Positions 15,647-23,469 of a stretch of 46,532 nucleotides of DNA are shown here, piece by piece; within the stretch, counting starts at the first letter, position 1; the number at the start of each line of letters is the position of its first letter. Location of the stretch: NCBI GenBank assembly GCA_009692615.1, contig SHYW01000031.1, forward strand, positions 1 to 46,532, in the 5' to 3' direction. The DNA comes from Deltaproteobacteria bacterium. Lineage in GTDB: Bacteria > Desulfobacterota > Binatia > UBA9968. Under the pieces are notes generated by a model, which saw nothing but the letters and a program-made list of their open reading frames with translations, was not told the DNA's origin and did no database searches. Position numbers and translations under genes: made by a program.

Positions 15647-17161
15647 TCACGCCACTTCCTGGACAAAATCCGCCAATCGCTCGCCGATCATGATCGAAGT
15701 TAAATTGGTATTGGCGCGGCTAACCACCGGCATGATCGACGCGTCGCCGACCCAAAGATTTTGCAAGCCGTGCACGCGGAGTCTTTGATCGACCACCGCC
15801 ATCGGATCGCTCGCCGGTCCCATCTTACAAGTGCCGACGCCATGGTGATAGCTATCGTAAGTCTTGCGCGCGAAGGCGCCCCAATCATCGCCCGGCCCCG
15901 GCTGGATCAACGGCCCGTAGTAATCTTTCACTCCCGGCTGATGCACCAACTCATCGATGAACTGCATCGCCTCGACCATCGCTTTCAGATCTTCCGGATG
16001 TTCGAGCATGCAGGAGTCGATGCCGACCTGATCGTGCGGATCGGCGCTTTGCAGGAAAACCTTGCCGCGGTTGCGCTGTTCGAGCAAATGGGCGGAAATC
16101 GGCATCATGCGCTTGAGCCCGCTCACTTCCGTCGGCGGCCGCATGTTGATGTGAAAGTTCGCCGCTTCGCTGATCGGGTTCTTGCGAACGATCAAACGGA
16201 AACGCGGCACCACCCAATCCTCTTTCGACTCCTTTGGCCCTTCGAATGTCATGAAGACGACAGGATGGTCTTGATAGTTTTCGCCGACGCCCTTGAGTTC
16301 ATGCGCCAGCGCGATGTTATATTTTTTCAACTGCTCGGCCTGGCCGATACCGGTGAGCATGAGAATCTGCGGCGTGCCGTAGACCCCCGAGGTGACCAGA
16401 ATCTGCCCGCCGAGAACAGTGTGCATGGCGCCGTCTTTTTCGTAATTGACGCCTTCGCACTTTTTGCCGTTGAGTTTTAGTGTATGCACCGTCGCTTGAT
16501 CGATGATCGTCAGATTCTTTCGCTCACGCGCGGCGTTTAAGTAAGCCACCACGGTGGATTGCCGTTTGCCGTCTTTAATATTGTAAGGCGACGCGCACAC
16601 GCCGTAGGGCTCCGGCACATTGAGATCGGGGCACTTCGGCAGGCCCATGGCATAAGCCGCATCGATGAAGGCGCGGGCCGGCGGCGACATCGGCATATCG
16701 AGCGTATACTGACGTTTAACGTAGAGCGGACCGTCTTTGCCATGAATCGGATCGTCAGGAAAATCCTGGTCCGACTCGATCTTCTTCATGAACGGCAGAC
16801 ATTTTTCATAGGTCCAATCGGGATTGCCTGCCGCCACCCATTGATCTAAATCGTAACGCTGCGGCCTGAGCACCGACATGACGTTGACCGAAGAACCGCC
16901 GCCCATGATGCGGCCGGCGAGCGCATAGTAAGTGCTGCCGTCGATATGGCGCTGGGTGCCGAACATCGAGACGTAATCGGACTCCAACAGCAAGCGCGTC
17001 TGATTCTTCGACTCGGCAATCAACTCCGGCAACGGCCAGGGATCGGGACCGGCTTCGAGCAACAACACTTTGCGCGCCGGATCTTCCGACAACCGATTGG
17101 CCGCCACGCAGCCCGCCGATCCGCCGCCAACAATTATCACGTCGTACTTTCCTTCGGCCAT
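15647..17161 (-). CDS. GMC-family FAD alcohol oxidase/dehydrogenase
   Basis: This 504-residue flavoprotein of the glucose-methanol-choline family has the ADP-binding motif GGGSAG at residues 12-17. GRIMGGGSSVNVMS is the GMC signature near residue 85. Near the C-terminus, SYHHGVGTCKMG carries the active-site histidine, followed by the FAD-binding LWVGDASIMP and ANTNLTSIMIGERLAD. It would oxidise a primary alcohol to an aldehyde, passing electrons to oxygen or another acceptor. The start ATG follows GAGGAG. It is the first gene of the minus-strand catabolic run, and the ThDP decarboxylase, an aldehyde producer, follows at once. Length is near the family norm. Confidence 0.92.
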   Translation of the reverse strand: MAEGKYDVIIVGGGSAGCVAANRLSEDPARKVLLLEAGPDPWPLPELIAESKNQTRLLLESDYVSMFGTQRHIDGSTYYALAGRIMGGGSSVNVMSVLRPQRYDLDQWVAAGNPDWTYEKCLPFMKKIESDQDFPDDPIHGKDGPLYVKRQYTLDMPMSPPARAFIDAAYAMGLPKCPDLNVPEPYGVCASPYNIKDGKRQSTVVAYLNAARERKNLTIIDQATVHTLKLNGKKCEGVNYEKDGAMHTVLGGQILVTSGVYGTPQILMLTGIGQAEQLKKYNIALAHELKGVGENYQDHPVVFMTFEGPKESKEDWVVPRFRLIVRKNPISEAANFHINMRPPTEVSGLKRMMPISAHLLEQRNRGKVFLQSADPHDQVGIDSCMLEHPEDLKAMVEAMQFIDELVHQPGVKDYYGPLIQPGPGDDWGAFARKTYDSYHHGVGTCKMGPASDPMAVVDQRLRVHGLQNLWVGDASIMPVVSRANTNLTSIMIGERLADFVQEVA

Positions 17162-17203
17162 TACGTTCTCCTCAATATGCTATGTCGTTAGTTTATCCGG
17201 GAT

Positions 17204-17269
17204 AGATTTCTCGCTGCGCTCGAAATGACAGTTGATTGGGTTTGTCATCCCGAGCAAAGCGAGGGATCT
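17204..17269. repeat. Dispersed inverted repeat with TGTCATCCCGAGC arm
   Basis: Arms 17204-17230 and 17243-17269 are imperfect inverted copies of about 27 bases (AGATTTCTCGCTGCG against CGAGGGATCT). The form is a well-known dispersed intergenic element in environmental genomes. It marks the boundary between the catabolic run and the CoxG gene. Confidence 0.7.
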
Positions 17270-17334
17270 CACCCTTCGCTCAGCCTATAAAACATTTCCG
17301 CTAGTTTGAACAGGCCGAAACAGGCGAACCCTAT

Positions 17335-17360
17335 TGCCTGTTGCCTACTGCCTGTTGCCT
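17335..17360. repeat. Short direct repeats TGCCTGTTGCCT
   Basis: Two direct copies of TGCCTGTTGCCT lie 14 bases apart immediately after the CoxG stop. They may be slippage-derived. No function is visible. Confidence 0.55.
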
Positions 17361-17364
17361 TCCG

Positions 17365-17817
17365 CTACGCCTGCGCGCCAAGCCCCTGATGCAGCCGCTT
17401 GGTGAATTCTTGGAGAATCAAAGTCGCCGTCGCGCGCAAAACCATGTCGCCAAGAATCCCCAGGCGCCCTTTGATCTGCACATCCGCTTTGTAATCCATC
17501 TGCGAAGTCGAATCGGTCACCCGGCGCAAATCGACCGTCATATCGGCGTTCACCGTACTCTTGGTCACGGTATCGGTGCCTTCGGTCTTCACCACCATTT
17601 GCACCGGCGGCTTGCTCTCGACGATCGTCGAACGAAAGTTAAACTTCCCCGAGATCGGCCCCACCGACGCCGAGATCACCCCGTCGAAACGCGTCGAATC
17701 AATCTGCGTCACCGAGTCGATGCCCGGCAAGCAGGTCGAAAATTTATTGATATCGATCAAAAACTCCCAGGCCTTTTCGATTGGGGCATTCAAATCGATG
17801 GTACCATCAAGAATCAT
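17365..17817 (-). CDS. CoxG-like SRPBCC protein
   Basis: This 150-residue SRPBCC (START-like) protein matches the CO dehydrogenase subunit G family. It shows the N-terminal GTIDLNAPIEKAWEFLIDINKF, CLPGIDSV, VGPISGKFNF and the C-terminal KGRLGILGDMVLRATA. CoxG helps recruit or mature molybdenum hydroxylases at the membrane. The C-terminal membrane anchor of classic CoxG is absent here, so this is the short form. A GGGAG site precedes the ATG. A molybdenum hydroxylase large subunit lies 3.5 kb away on the same strand, which makes a joint role credible though not proven. Confidence 0.88.
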   Translation of the reverse strand: MILDGTIDLNAPIEKAWEFLIDINKFSTCLPGIDSVTQIDSTRFDGVISASVGPISGKFNFRSTIVESKPPVQMVVKTEGTDTVTKSTVNADMTVDLRRVTDSTSQMDYKADVQIKGRLGILGDMVLRATATLILQEFTKRLHQGLGAQA

Positions 17818-17913
17818 TGTGCGGCTTCTCCCATTAGAAATTCAGGCGCGATCTTATGTGACAAAAAATCGCGTGACAAGTCCTGGACAAACTATTACGG
17901 TTCAAGCCCGTGC

Positions 17914-19272
17914 TTATTCCCGAGTTAATCCGAGTTCCGCCCACATCCAAGTGAAATCATAGGCGACCTCTCCTGAACGGCGCTGGCGTTCTGAGTAGCT
18001 TTCGAAATCTTTTAGCAATGCGATCAACTTGGGGCGTACGGTTTTCAACTTGGCGGCATGACGGGGCGTACGGTTGCCAAGGGCCGGCACCGGCTCGTCG
18101 AGCCACTTGCCATAGTGATCTTGGTAGAACTCACCGAGGAGCCGCTGTTGTTCTGCAGACGGAATCTCTGGCTCTTTTGTTCTGTTCCGTGGCGGCGCGT
18201 GTTTGAGCGCTTGCTCGATGTCTTCGTAACTGATGGCGCGGAAACGCACGGCGGCGCCGCACAGGACCGACAACTCATCGCGGGCCTTTTCGGCGCGCGA
18301 GCGCGACATGGTTTCGAATACGACGCGCTTATCCTCAATGACAATGACGCCAAGGCTGCGCTGCCCAGCGCCAGCCGGCTCCAGCCAGACGTAGCTACCG
18401 TCATCCTGAGCGACAAAATCTTCGCGCACCGCCAACGCACCCAACAATGCATCGCGGTCGAGCAGATCGAACACCACCTTGGCGAAGATCATCGGCTCGC
18501 CGTCGCTGGTCATAATCTTAGGCCGCGGCGGCAACGCGACTCGCTCCAACCACCACTGATGCAACGACGGCGTCACCCAGCGAAAGAAGTCAGAAAGGCT
18601 TTTCTCGCCATATCGGCGGGTGAATTCCCGATGGTCGCGCCGCAAGTCACTTAGAAGCTCATCCTTGATCGACGCTGGAAATAGATGGGTCAAAGTTTCG
18701 AACACCACGGCACCGTCACCTGACAAGCCGATCCGTCCGACAACCAAATCCCACGCTACCACTTGCCGGGTGGCAGATCGCTCGCGCACATACAGGCGCC
18801 GATCATCCCACAAGTCGCGCAGTTCGAATCCCTGGTCAATCTTTACTTCGAGAACTTCGTACAACCGGGAATGGCTGCCGAGCATGCCTTCGAGATAATT
18901 AAGCTCGCCGCTGGAAAATCTCTTGGCCTCGCGTTCGAGAAATAGATCGAGCAACGTCAGACCATCGCTAAGTTCGAAATCGTAAGCAAACCAACTGTTG
19001 TACGCGATATTCACCGATTCCGATTTCATCACCGCATCGAGTTGCTCGTCCGGCTCATCCAGTATCCATTCGCCCCAAAACAGTTCGAGAGCTTCCTTGT
19101 GCTCTTCATTGAACTCAGCGCGAGCGGCGAAGCGCACCAGCTTCGCCAGGGCGCTATCGCGCTCCTCACGGCGATAGGATGGCGCCACTGTAAGGCTCTT
19201 GTTGAAACAGCATTTCTTGAACTTGAGGCCACTGCCGCAAGGACAAGGATCGTTTCGGCCAACCGCACTCAC
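17914..19272 (-). CDS. SEC-C motif protein of unknown function
   Basis: This 452-residue protein begins with a SEC-C zinc motif, GRNDPCPCGSGLKFKKCC (residues 5-22), the metal-binding module found at the end of SecA and in many uncharacterised proteins. The start codon is GTG behind AGGAGG, which places the motif right at the N-terminus. The rest is mainly helical and acidic, with no further domain I recognise. Related long SEC-C proteins are annotated as hypothetical. It follows the redoxin gene by 65 bases on the same strand. The name refers to SecA's C-terminal motif and is unrelated to selenocysteine. Confidence 0.85.
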   Translation of the reverse strand: MSAVGRNDPCPCGSGLKFKKCCFNKSLTVAPSYRREERDSALAKLVRFAARAEFNEEHKEALELFWGEWILDEPDEQLDAVMKSESVNIAYNSWFAYDFELSDGLTLLDLFLEREAKRFSSGELNYLEGMLGSHSRLYEVLEVKIDQGFELRDLWDDRRLYVRERSATRQVVAWDLVVGRIGLSGDGAVVFETLTHLFPASIKDELLSDLRRDHREFTRRYGEKSLSDFFRWVTPSLHQWWLERVALPPRPKIMTSDGEPMIFAKVVFDLLDRDALLGALAVREDFVAQDDGSYVWLEPAGAGQRSLGVIVIEDKRVVFETMSRSRAEKARDELSVLCGAAVRFRAISYEDIEQALKHAPPRNRTKEPEIPSAEQQRLLGEFYQDHYGKWLDEPVPALGNRTPRHAAKLKTVRPKLIALLKDFESYSERQRRSGEVAYDFTWMWAELGLTRE

Positions 19273-19337
19273 TGTAAATCCTCCTATTGCAGCTGAGAGC
19301 TTGGAGCTGCGAATTTAGAATCGCCAGGCTCTAACCG

Positions 19338-19889
19338 CTATTTTCCCGGATAATCCGCCGCCGGTGCTTTGCCGACCGCCACCGCGCACGCCGCCTTGGC
19401 CAACGCCACCGGGCTTGGCCGATCGGCCGCGCTGTCGCTCACGTAGGCCCATTTCACCTTGCCGGAGGGATCGACGACGTAGGTCACCGGCGCGGCTATG
19501 GTACCGGCCCAATGACCTTGGTTCTCCGTGCCGCAGGCGCGGATCAAAGTCGCGTCGGGATCCGAGAGCAGACGCAGCGGATAAGGATCGAGTGGAATAT
19601 GCGGCCGGTCTTCTTGGCAGTCGCGCGTCACTCGTTCGAGAAGTTTCTTACCTTCCTCCGGCGGTTCGACACTGATGCCGAGGATCTGCACATTTCCAGC
19701 TAAATATTTTTCCCATTCGTAAACAAAGGCCGTCACCTGGGCCCGGCACCAGGGTCACCAGCGGCCGCGGTAGAAAAAGATCACCGTCGCCGGCGCACTT
19801 TTAAAAACCGCGGGAAAGTCGACGGTACCGCCGTCGATGTCTTTGATCGATGCGGATGGGAATGGATCGCCGACCGATAATTTTGCCAT
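19338..19889 (-). CDS. Redoxin/peroxiredoxin-like protein, probable selenoprotein (in-frame UGA, U45-x-x-C48)
   Basis: Read through, this is a complete 183-residue AhpC/TSA-type redoxin: start MAKLSVGDPFPS (ATG 19889), then DGGTVDFPAVFK, ATVIFFYRGRW, codon 45 TGA (19757-19755), PWCRAQVTAFVYEW, LGISVEPPEE and a C-terminal cis-Pro region AAPVTYVVDPSGKVKW. Relatives have YRGxWCPxC here, so the UGA stands exactly at the first redox cysteine of a CxxC motif. UxxC redoxins are a known bacterial selenoprotein type. No other frame defect is visible and conservation continues to the TAA-side end. A hairpin starts at the UGA (19728-19766). A TGC-to-TGA nonsense mutation is the alternative. Expected role: thiol-dependent peroxide reduction or disulfide exchange. 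No sel genes lie in this window. Confidence 0.75.
19728..19766 (-). promoter_or_regulatory. Candidate bacterial SECIS hairpin at the redoxin UGA
   Basis: On minus, CCTGG (19753-19749) pairs with CCAGG (19740-19736) around an eight-base loop TGCCGGGC. An outer GGCCG (19766-19762) pairs with CGGCC (19732-19728), enclosing the UGA. An alternative stem GCCG/CGGC presents a GG-starting loop 11-12 bases after the UGA. The loop lies closer to the UGA than in most described bacterial SECIS elements, so the assignment is tentative. Confidence 0.4.
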
Positions 19890-19942
19890 GAGACTTTTCC
19901 TTTTGTTGCGATCTATTGAGGTTTATTCCCTGTGAACGAAGA

Positions 19943-19966
19943 GGGCAAGGCACGCCTTGCCCCTAC
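19943..19966. repeat. REP palindrome copy at the 3' side of RAYT
   Basis: GGGCAAGGCACGCCTTGCCC is a perfect inverted repeat followed by CTAC. It overlaps the last codons of the RAYT frame. Confidence 0.85.
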
Positions 19967-20240
19967 GAAGATTGCGTCGATTTCGGCCTTCAGTGAATGT
20001 TTGTGAGTCGCATTTGGATTGTTAGTATCCTCATGCCAGCGACCCGGATTCGCCACGATATATTCGCGCACTCGATCCATCTCTGAGTCATTGCGAATGA
20101 CACGTTCGAAGTAATTTCGTTGCCAGAGTTGCGCTCCAGATATGCCGCGTAATTCGTTGATGCGTCTCGTGCTGGCCGACTTAAACGCCCCAACCACCAT
20201 TCCCAACGAAGCTCTGACAGGCCGGCCGAAGCCCGCCGAC

Positions 20241-20264
20241 GTAGGGGCAAGGCGTGCCTTGCCC
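20241..20264. repeat. REP palindrome copy inside RAYT
   Basis: GTAG followed by GGGCAAGGCGTGCCTTGCCC, in inverse orientation to the outer copies. It lies within the transposase coding region, between the HVH motif and the C-terminal helices. Confidence 0.85.
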
Positions 20265-20557
20265 TCTTCGCCTCCATTCAAGCAGACAATTCCATGGACG
20301 TGATTCGGCATGACAACGAAGGCGTCGAGACTCACATAGGATCGCAAGGCTGCGCTTTTCATCCATATCCTCATCAACGATTTTTCCAAAACCATTCGGT
20401 TCCATCGTTCCATCCACGACATCTCCGAAAAGACATTGACGATTGAGTGTACAAACCGTTACGAAATAAGCTCCGGTCTCTCGATAGTCAAATTCTCGGA
20501 GCCTGATTGAGCGGCGATGGATTTGTTCATTCGTTGGCGCCATTGCCATGCGAGCAA

Positions 20558-20580
20558 GGGCAAGGCACGCCTTGCCCCTA
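20558..20580. repeat. REP palindrome copy at the 5' side of RAYT
   Basis: The core is identical to the copy at 19943 (GGGCAAGGCACGCCTTGCCC, then CTA). It lies eight bases upstream of the RAYT start codon. With the copy at 19943 it brackets the gene as direct repeats. Confidence 0.85.
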
Positions 20581-20590
20581 CAGGGGACGA

Positions 20591-21139
20591 CTAATCGTTG
20601 ACCGTGTACTCGCGCTCGTTCAGCGTGAACCTGCCGGTCACCGGCATGCGCTTACGCATGGAATTGACCGTGTGGCAGCCCTGGTCCGCCGCTTGGGCGA
20701 CTTGGATGACCTGTTCGAGCGGCGATTCGCTGATGATTTTGAAGACGTAGTTGATGCCTTGGGCGGCATCGGAAAAATCTTTGATCGGAAACTTGCCGGT
20801 CAGGTCGTAGGTCATGCGCAGATCCATTTCAAGGTCGCGTAAGACCACGCCGGTCTTAACCGCCAGACGTTTGAACTGGCTGAACATGCAGAAGCCGATA
20901 GAGGCGATGAAATATTGCAGCGGCGAAGGCCGCTTGCCATGTTGCCGCTTGAACTTTTCGTCGTCGCAATAGACCGTGTAGTCTTCGCGTTGCTCTAGCT
21001 TGACCAGCTCTTCGTTGAGCCGAATGATGGCGCGCTGCTGTAAGAGATAGCCGTCCGCATCGTCGGACGGCCGCTGCCGTTCTTCCTCATAAACGACGCG
21101 AAACTTTCCGAGATCGATGGTTCCCGGAAATGCCGCCAT
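20591..21139 (-). CDS. OsmC family protein
   Basis: This 182-residue member of the OsmC/Ohr superfamily comprises thiol peroxidases acting on organic hydroperoxides. The first catalytic cysteine is in SPLQYFIASIGFCMFSQF and the second in ADQGCHTVNSMRKRMPV, the usual spacing. A longer than usual N-terminus (about 60 residues before the core) precedes the core. It starts 3 bases after the stop of the molybdenum hydroxylase gene, so the two are co-transcribed. It may protect the hydroxylase from peroxide, or the OsmC-like fold may serve another thiol reaction. Confidence 0.9.
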   Translation of the reverse strand: MAAFPGTIDLGKFRVVYEEERQRPSDDADGYLLQQRAIIRLNEELVKLEQREDYTVYCDDEKFKRQHGKRPSPLQYFIASIGFCMFSQFKRLAVKTGVVLRDLEMDLRMTYDLTGKFPIKDFSDAAQGINYVFKIISESPLEQVIQVAQAADQGCHTVNSMRKRMPVTGRFTLNEREYTVND

Positions 21140-21142
21140 GGG

Positions 21143-23368
21143 TCACTTGGCGCCGTGCAGCGCTTGGTAAATCTTTTCCGCCGTGATCGGCAGGCTGGTG
21201 ATACGCACGCCGCAAGCGTCTTCCACCGCATTGGCAATCGCCGCGGCGGTGGGAACATTCGAGGTCTCGCCGATCGGCATGCTGTTGTACGGCCCCGCGC
21301 CCTTGAGACTTTCGGTCACCGAGCTTTTGAACACCGGCAAGTCTTTGATGGTCGGGATTTTGTATTCGCCAAAATTCGCCGTCACTACTTTGCCGTCGCT
21401 GATAATCACCTGCTCCATCAATGTGTAGCCAATGCCGGTCAGCGCGCCGCCTTCGATCTGGCCTTGATGCATGAGCGGGTTCAAAACCGTGCCGCCGTTG
21501 TGCGTGGAAGTGAATTTTTTGAGCTGCACTTGGCCGGTGGCCGGATCGACTTCCACTTCGGCGATCTGCACGCACATGGAAGCTTCATGAACTTTTTTAT
21601 TGTTGTCGTAGGTCGCTTCGACGCGGATCGGGCCGCCGGTGGCCTTGACCAACTCGGCGTAGGAAAGCTTGCGTTCCATGCGCGGATGCAGCACCGCGCC
21701 TTTAGCCAAGACGATTTGATCGGCGGGAACGTTGAATTGACTCGCCGCCGCCTGCTTGATCGCTTCGACGGCTTTCAACGCCGCTTCGTAGCCGGCGTTG
21801 CCGTAGACACGGGTCGCGCGGCTACCGCCGACGCCGGTGTCTTTGACGCCTTCTTGAGTGTTGAGTTGCTGCATGCGCACTTGGTTCAGCGGAATTTTTA
21901 GTTCTTCGGCGACGATCTCGCTGATGACTGTATAAGTTCCCGCGCCTTGATCGGCCATCGCCGAGGAAATCGTCACGATGCCTTTGTCGTCGAGCGCCAG
22001 CGCCACCGTGCCGATGCCGCCGTTGGCCATCCATTGCACGAACGCCACGCCGCGGCCGACGTTTTTTGCTTTCGGCCGATTGTATCCGGAATCTTCCAGC
22101 GCTTTCGCCAGGGTTTCATCCGACTTGATGAAGCCCACTTCTTCGCCGATGGGATCGACATCGCCGTCATGCATGAGATTTTTCTGGCGGAACTTGAGCG
22201 GGTCCATGCCAAGCTTCTTGGCGATGATATCCAACTGGCTCTCGTTGGCGAAAAAGCCCTGAGGGTCGCCCGGCGAGCGCATATGGCCGCAGGGAATCTT
22301 GTTAGTGTAAACCATATGCTCTTCGATCAAACAGTGGGGAATCTTGTAGGGCCCGGCCGAGCCGTGCGGGCCGGCGAGAAACGCGTTGGGCTTGAAGGCG
22401 CCATAGGCGCCGCTATCGAAGATGAAATCCATATGATGGGCGACGATGGTGCCGTCTTTTTTGAGACCGGTTTTAACTTTGATGATCGACGCGTGGCGCG
22501 GATTGCCGGCGATCAGCTCTTCATCGTAATCCATCACCAGCTTCACCGGCTTGCCGGCTTTCTTCGACAGCAAGTAAACCACCGCGACATCCATGAAGTC
22601 GCCCTTGCCGCCAAAATCGCCGCCGATGTAGCAAGGATTGACGACCAATTTTTCGTGGGCAATGTTTAAGGCATTGCCGACCTGCTCGCGAATCGCGTAG
22701 GGCACTTTGCTGCAACACCAAATCTCCGCCGAACCGTCCGGCGCGGTTTTGACCACCGCGGAATGGGGTTCGATGTAGCCGTGATGCACCACCGGCGTGG
22801 TGAAAGTATTTTCAACGACGATGTCCGCTTGGCGGAATCCGATTTCGATATCGCCCTTCTTCCAGGTGTAATAAACAAACTCGTTAGTCGGACCCGAGAG
22901 CGGTTTGGGCAGGCCTTTATAGTTGGCGACATTGGGATGGACCCACTTCGCGCCGGCGCCGAGCGCTTCGACGGGATCGAGCAGCGCGAGATTTTCTTCG
23001 TACTCGACTTCGATCAAATTCAAAGCCTCTTCGGCGATGTCTTCGCTGTCCGCCGCCAGAGCGAGAACTTTTTCACCGATGAAACGCACTTCGCCGTCAG
23101 CGAGGATCGGCATGTCGTAAAGTCGGCGGCCGATTTTCAATCCCTCACAGTCCACGCCGGTGACGATGGCGCGCACGCCTTTGAGTTTTTCCGCTTTGCT
23201 AGCGTCGATCCGCTTGATCTTTCCCGAGGCGATCGGACTGCGCAGCAGTTTTCCCCAGAGCATGCCCGGCAGCGTCACGTCCACCGCGTACTTCGCTTGG
23301 CCGCTGACTTTGAGTTCGCCTTCGATTCGCGGTGTCGGATTACCGACGATTTGTTTGTTCGATGCCAT
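21143..23368 (-). CDS. Xanthine dehydrogenase-family molybdenum hydroxylase, molybdopterin-binding subunit
   Basis: This 741-residue large subunit hydroxylates aldehydes, N-heterocycles or CO-like substrates at a molybdenum cofactor. Typical blocks are TPRIEGELKVSGQAKYAVD at the start, HGYIEPHSAV, NPCYIGGDFGGKGDF, GHMRSPGDPQGFFANES, MADQGAGTYTVISEI, TGVGGSRATRVYGNAG, and PIGETSNVPTAAAIANAVEDA with the active-site glutamate near the C-terminus. I set the start at MASNKQ because AGGAGG lies just upstream. The frame runs on into the tRNA gene, so any longer start is false. The FAD and iron-sulfur subunits are not in the window. OsmC follows after 3 bases and CoxG lies further on. Confidence 0.93.
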   Translation of the reverse strand: MASNKQIVGNPTPRIEGELKVSGQAKYAVDVTLPGMLWGKLLRSPIASGKIKRIDASKAEKLKGVRAIVTGVDCEGLKIGRRLYDMPILADGEVRFIGEKVLALAADSEDIAEEALNLIEVEYEENLALLDPVEALGAGAKWVHPNVANYKGLPKPLSGPTNEFVYYTWKKGDIEIGFRQADIVVENTFTTPVVHHGYIEPHSAVVKTAPDGSAEIWCCSKVPYAIREQVGNALNIAHEKLVVNPCYIGGDFGGKGDFMDVAVVYLLSKKAGKPVKLVMDYDEELIAGNPRHASIIKVKTGLKKDGTIVAHHMDFIFDSGAYGAFKPNAFLAGPHGSAGPYKIPHCLIEEHMVYTNKIPCGHMRSPGDPQGFFANESQLDIIAKKLGMDPLKFRQKNLMHDGDVDPIGEEVGFIKSDETLAKALEDSGYNRPKAKNVGRGVAFVQWMANGGIGTVALALDDKGIVTISSAMADQGAGTYTVISEIVAEELKIPLNQVRMQQLNTQEGVKDTGVGGSRATRVYGNAGYEAALKAVEAIKQAAASQFNVPADQIVLAKGAVLHPRMERKLSYAELVKATGGPIRVEATYDNNKKVHEASMCVQIAEVEVDPATGQVQLKKFTSTHNGGTVLNPLMHQGQIEGGALTGIGYTLMEQVIISDGKVVTANFGEYKIPTIKDLPVFKSSVTESLKGAGPYNSMPIGETSNVPTAAAIANAVEDACGVRITSLPITAEKIYQALHGAK

Positions 23369-23416
23369 GCTTGACCTCCTGATGCGGGTAAAACTAATAA
23401 TAAAAAAAATATATGT

Positions 23417-23462
23417 ACTCCGCTTCGCTAAACGACCTCGGTGAGATCGCGCGAAGCGGAGT
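23417..23462 (-). terminator. Stem-loop terminator after tRNA-Asn
   Basis: ACTCCGCTTCGC (23417-23428) and GCGAAGCGGAGT (23451-23462) form a perfect 12-base stem eight bases after the tRNA's CCA end. On the minus strand it is followed by ACATATATTTTTTTTATT. It probably ends tRNA transcription upstream of the hydroxylase gene. Confidence 0.75.
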
Positions 23463-23469
23463 TGAAAGC

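Larger units (their letters stand above)
19913..20549 (-). pseudogene. REP-associated tyrosine transposase (RAYT, Y1-Tnp/IS200-like), frameshifted
   Basis: The N-terminal part (from ATG 20549) reads IHRRSIRLREFDYRETGAY, FVTVCTLNRQCLFGDVV. After GKIVDE the sequence continues in the next frame with IWMKSAALRSYVSLDAFVV, MPNHVHGIVCL (the HxH metal motif) and NYFERVIRNDSEMDRVREYI, where the nucleophilic tyrosine helix lies. Removing one G near 20363 would restore a single frame, so one inserted base separates it from an active gene. Three identical-type palindromes sit at its two ends and within the gene. RAYTs mobilise such REP sequences. Inactive as written. Confidence 0.82.

Noticed and set aside
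15595-15666. Longer N-terminus for the ComD-like subunit
   Set aside because: It would run through a REP palindrome and overlap the end of the GMC gene. MADYPL has a good ribosome site.
15761-16480. Plus-strand open frame opposite the GMC oxidoreductase
   Set aside because: Low-complexity His/Arg-rich antisense shadow without start signals or known motifs.
17335-17360. CRISPR-like short repeat array
   Set aside because: Only two direct copies, 14 bases apart, without spacers or cas genes. No CRISPR array is seen in the window.
19755-19757. TGA read as tryptophan
   Set aside because: TGA is used as a normal stop by many genes here, and homologues have cysteine, not tryptophan, at this position.
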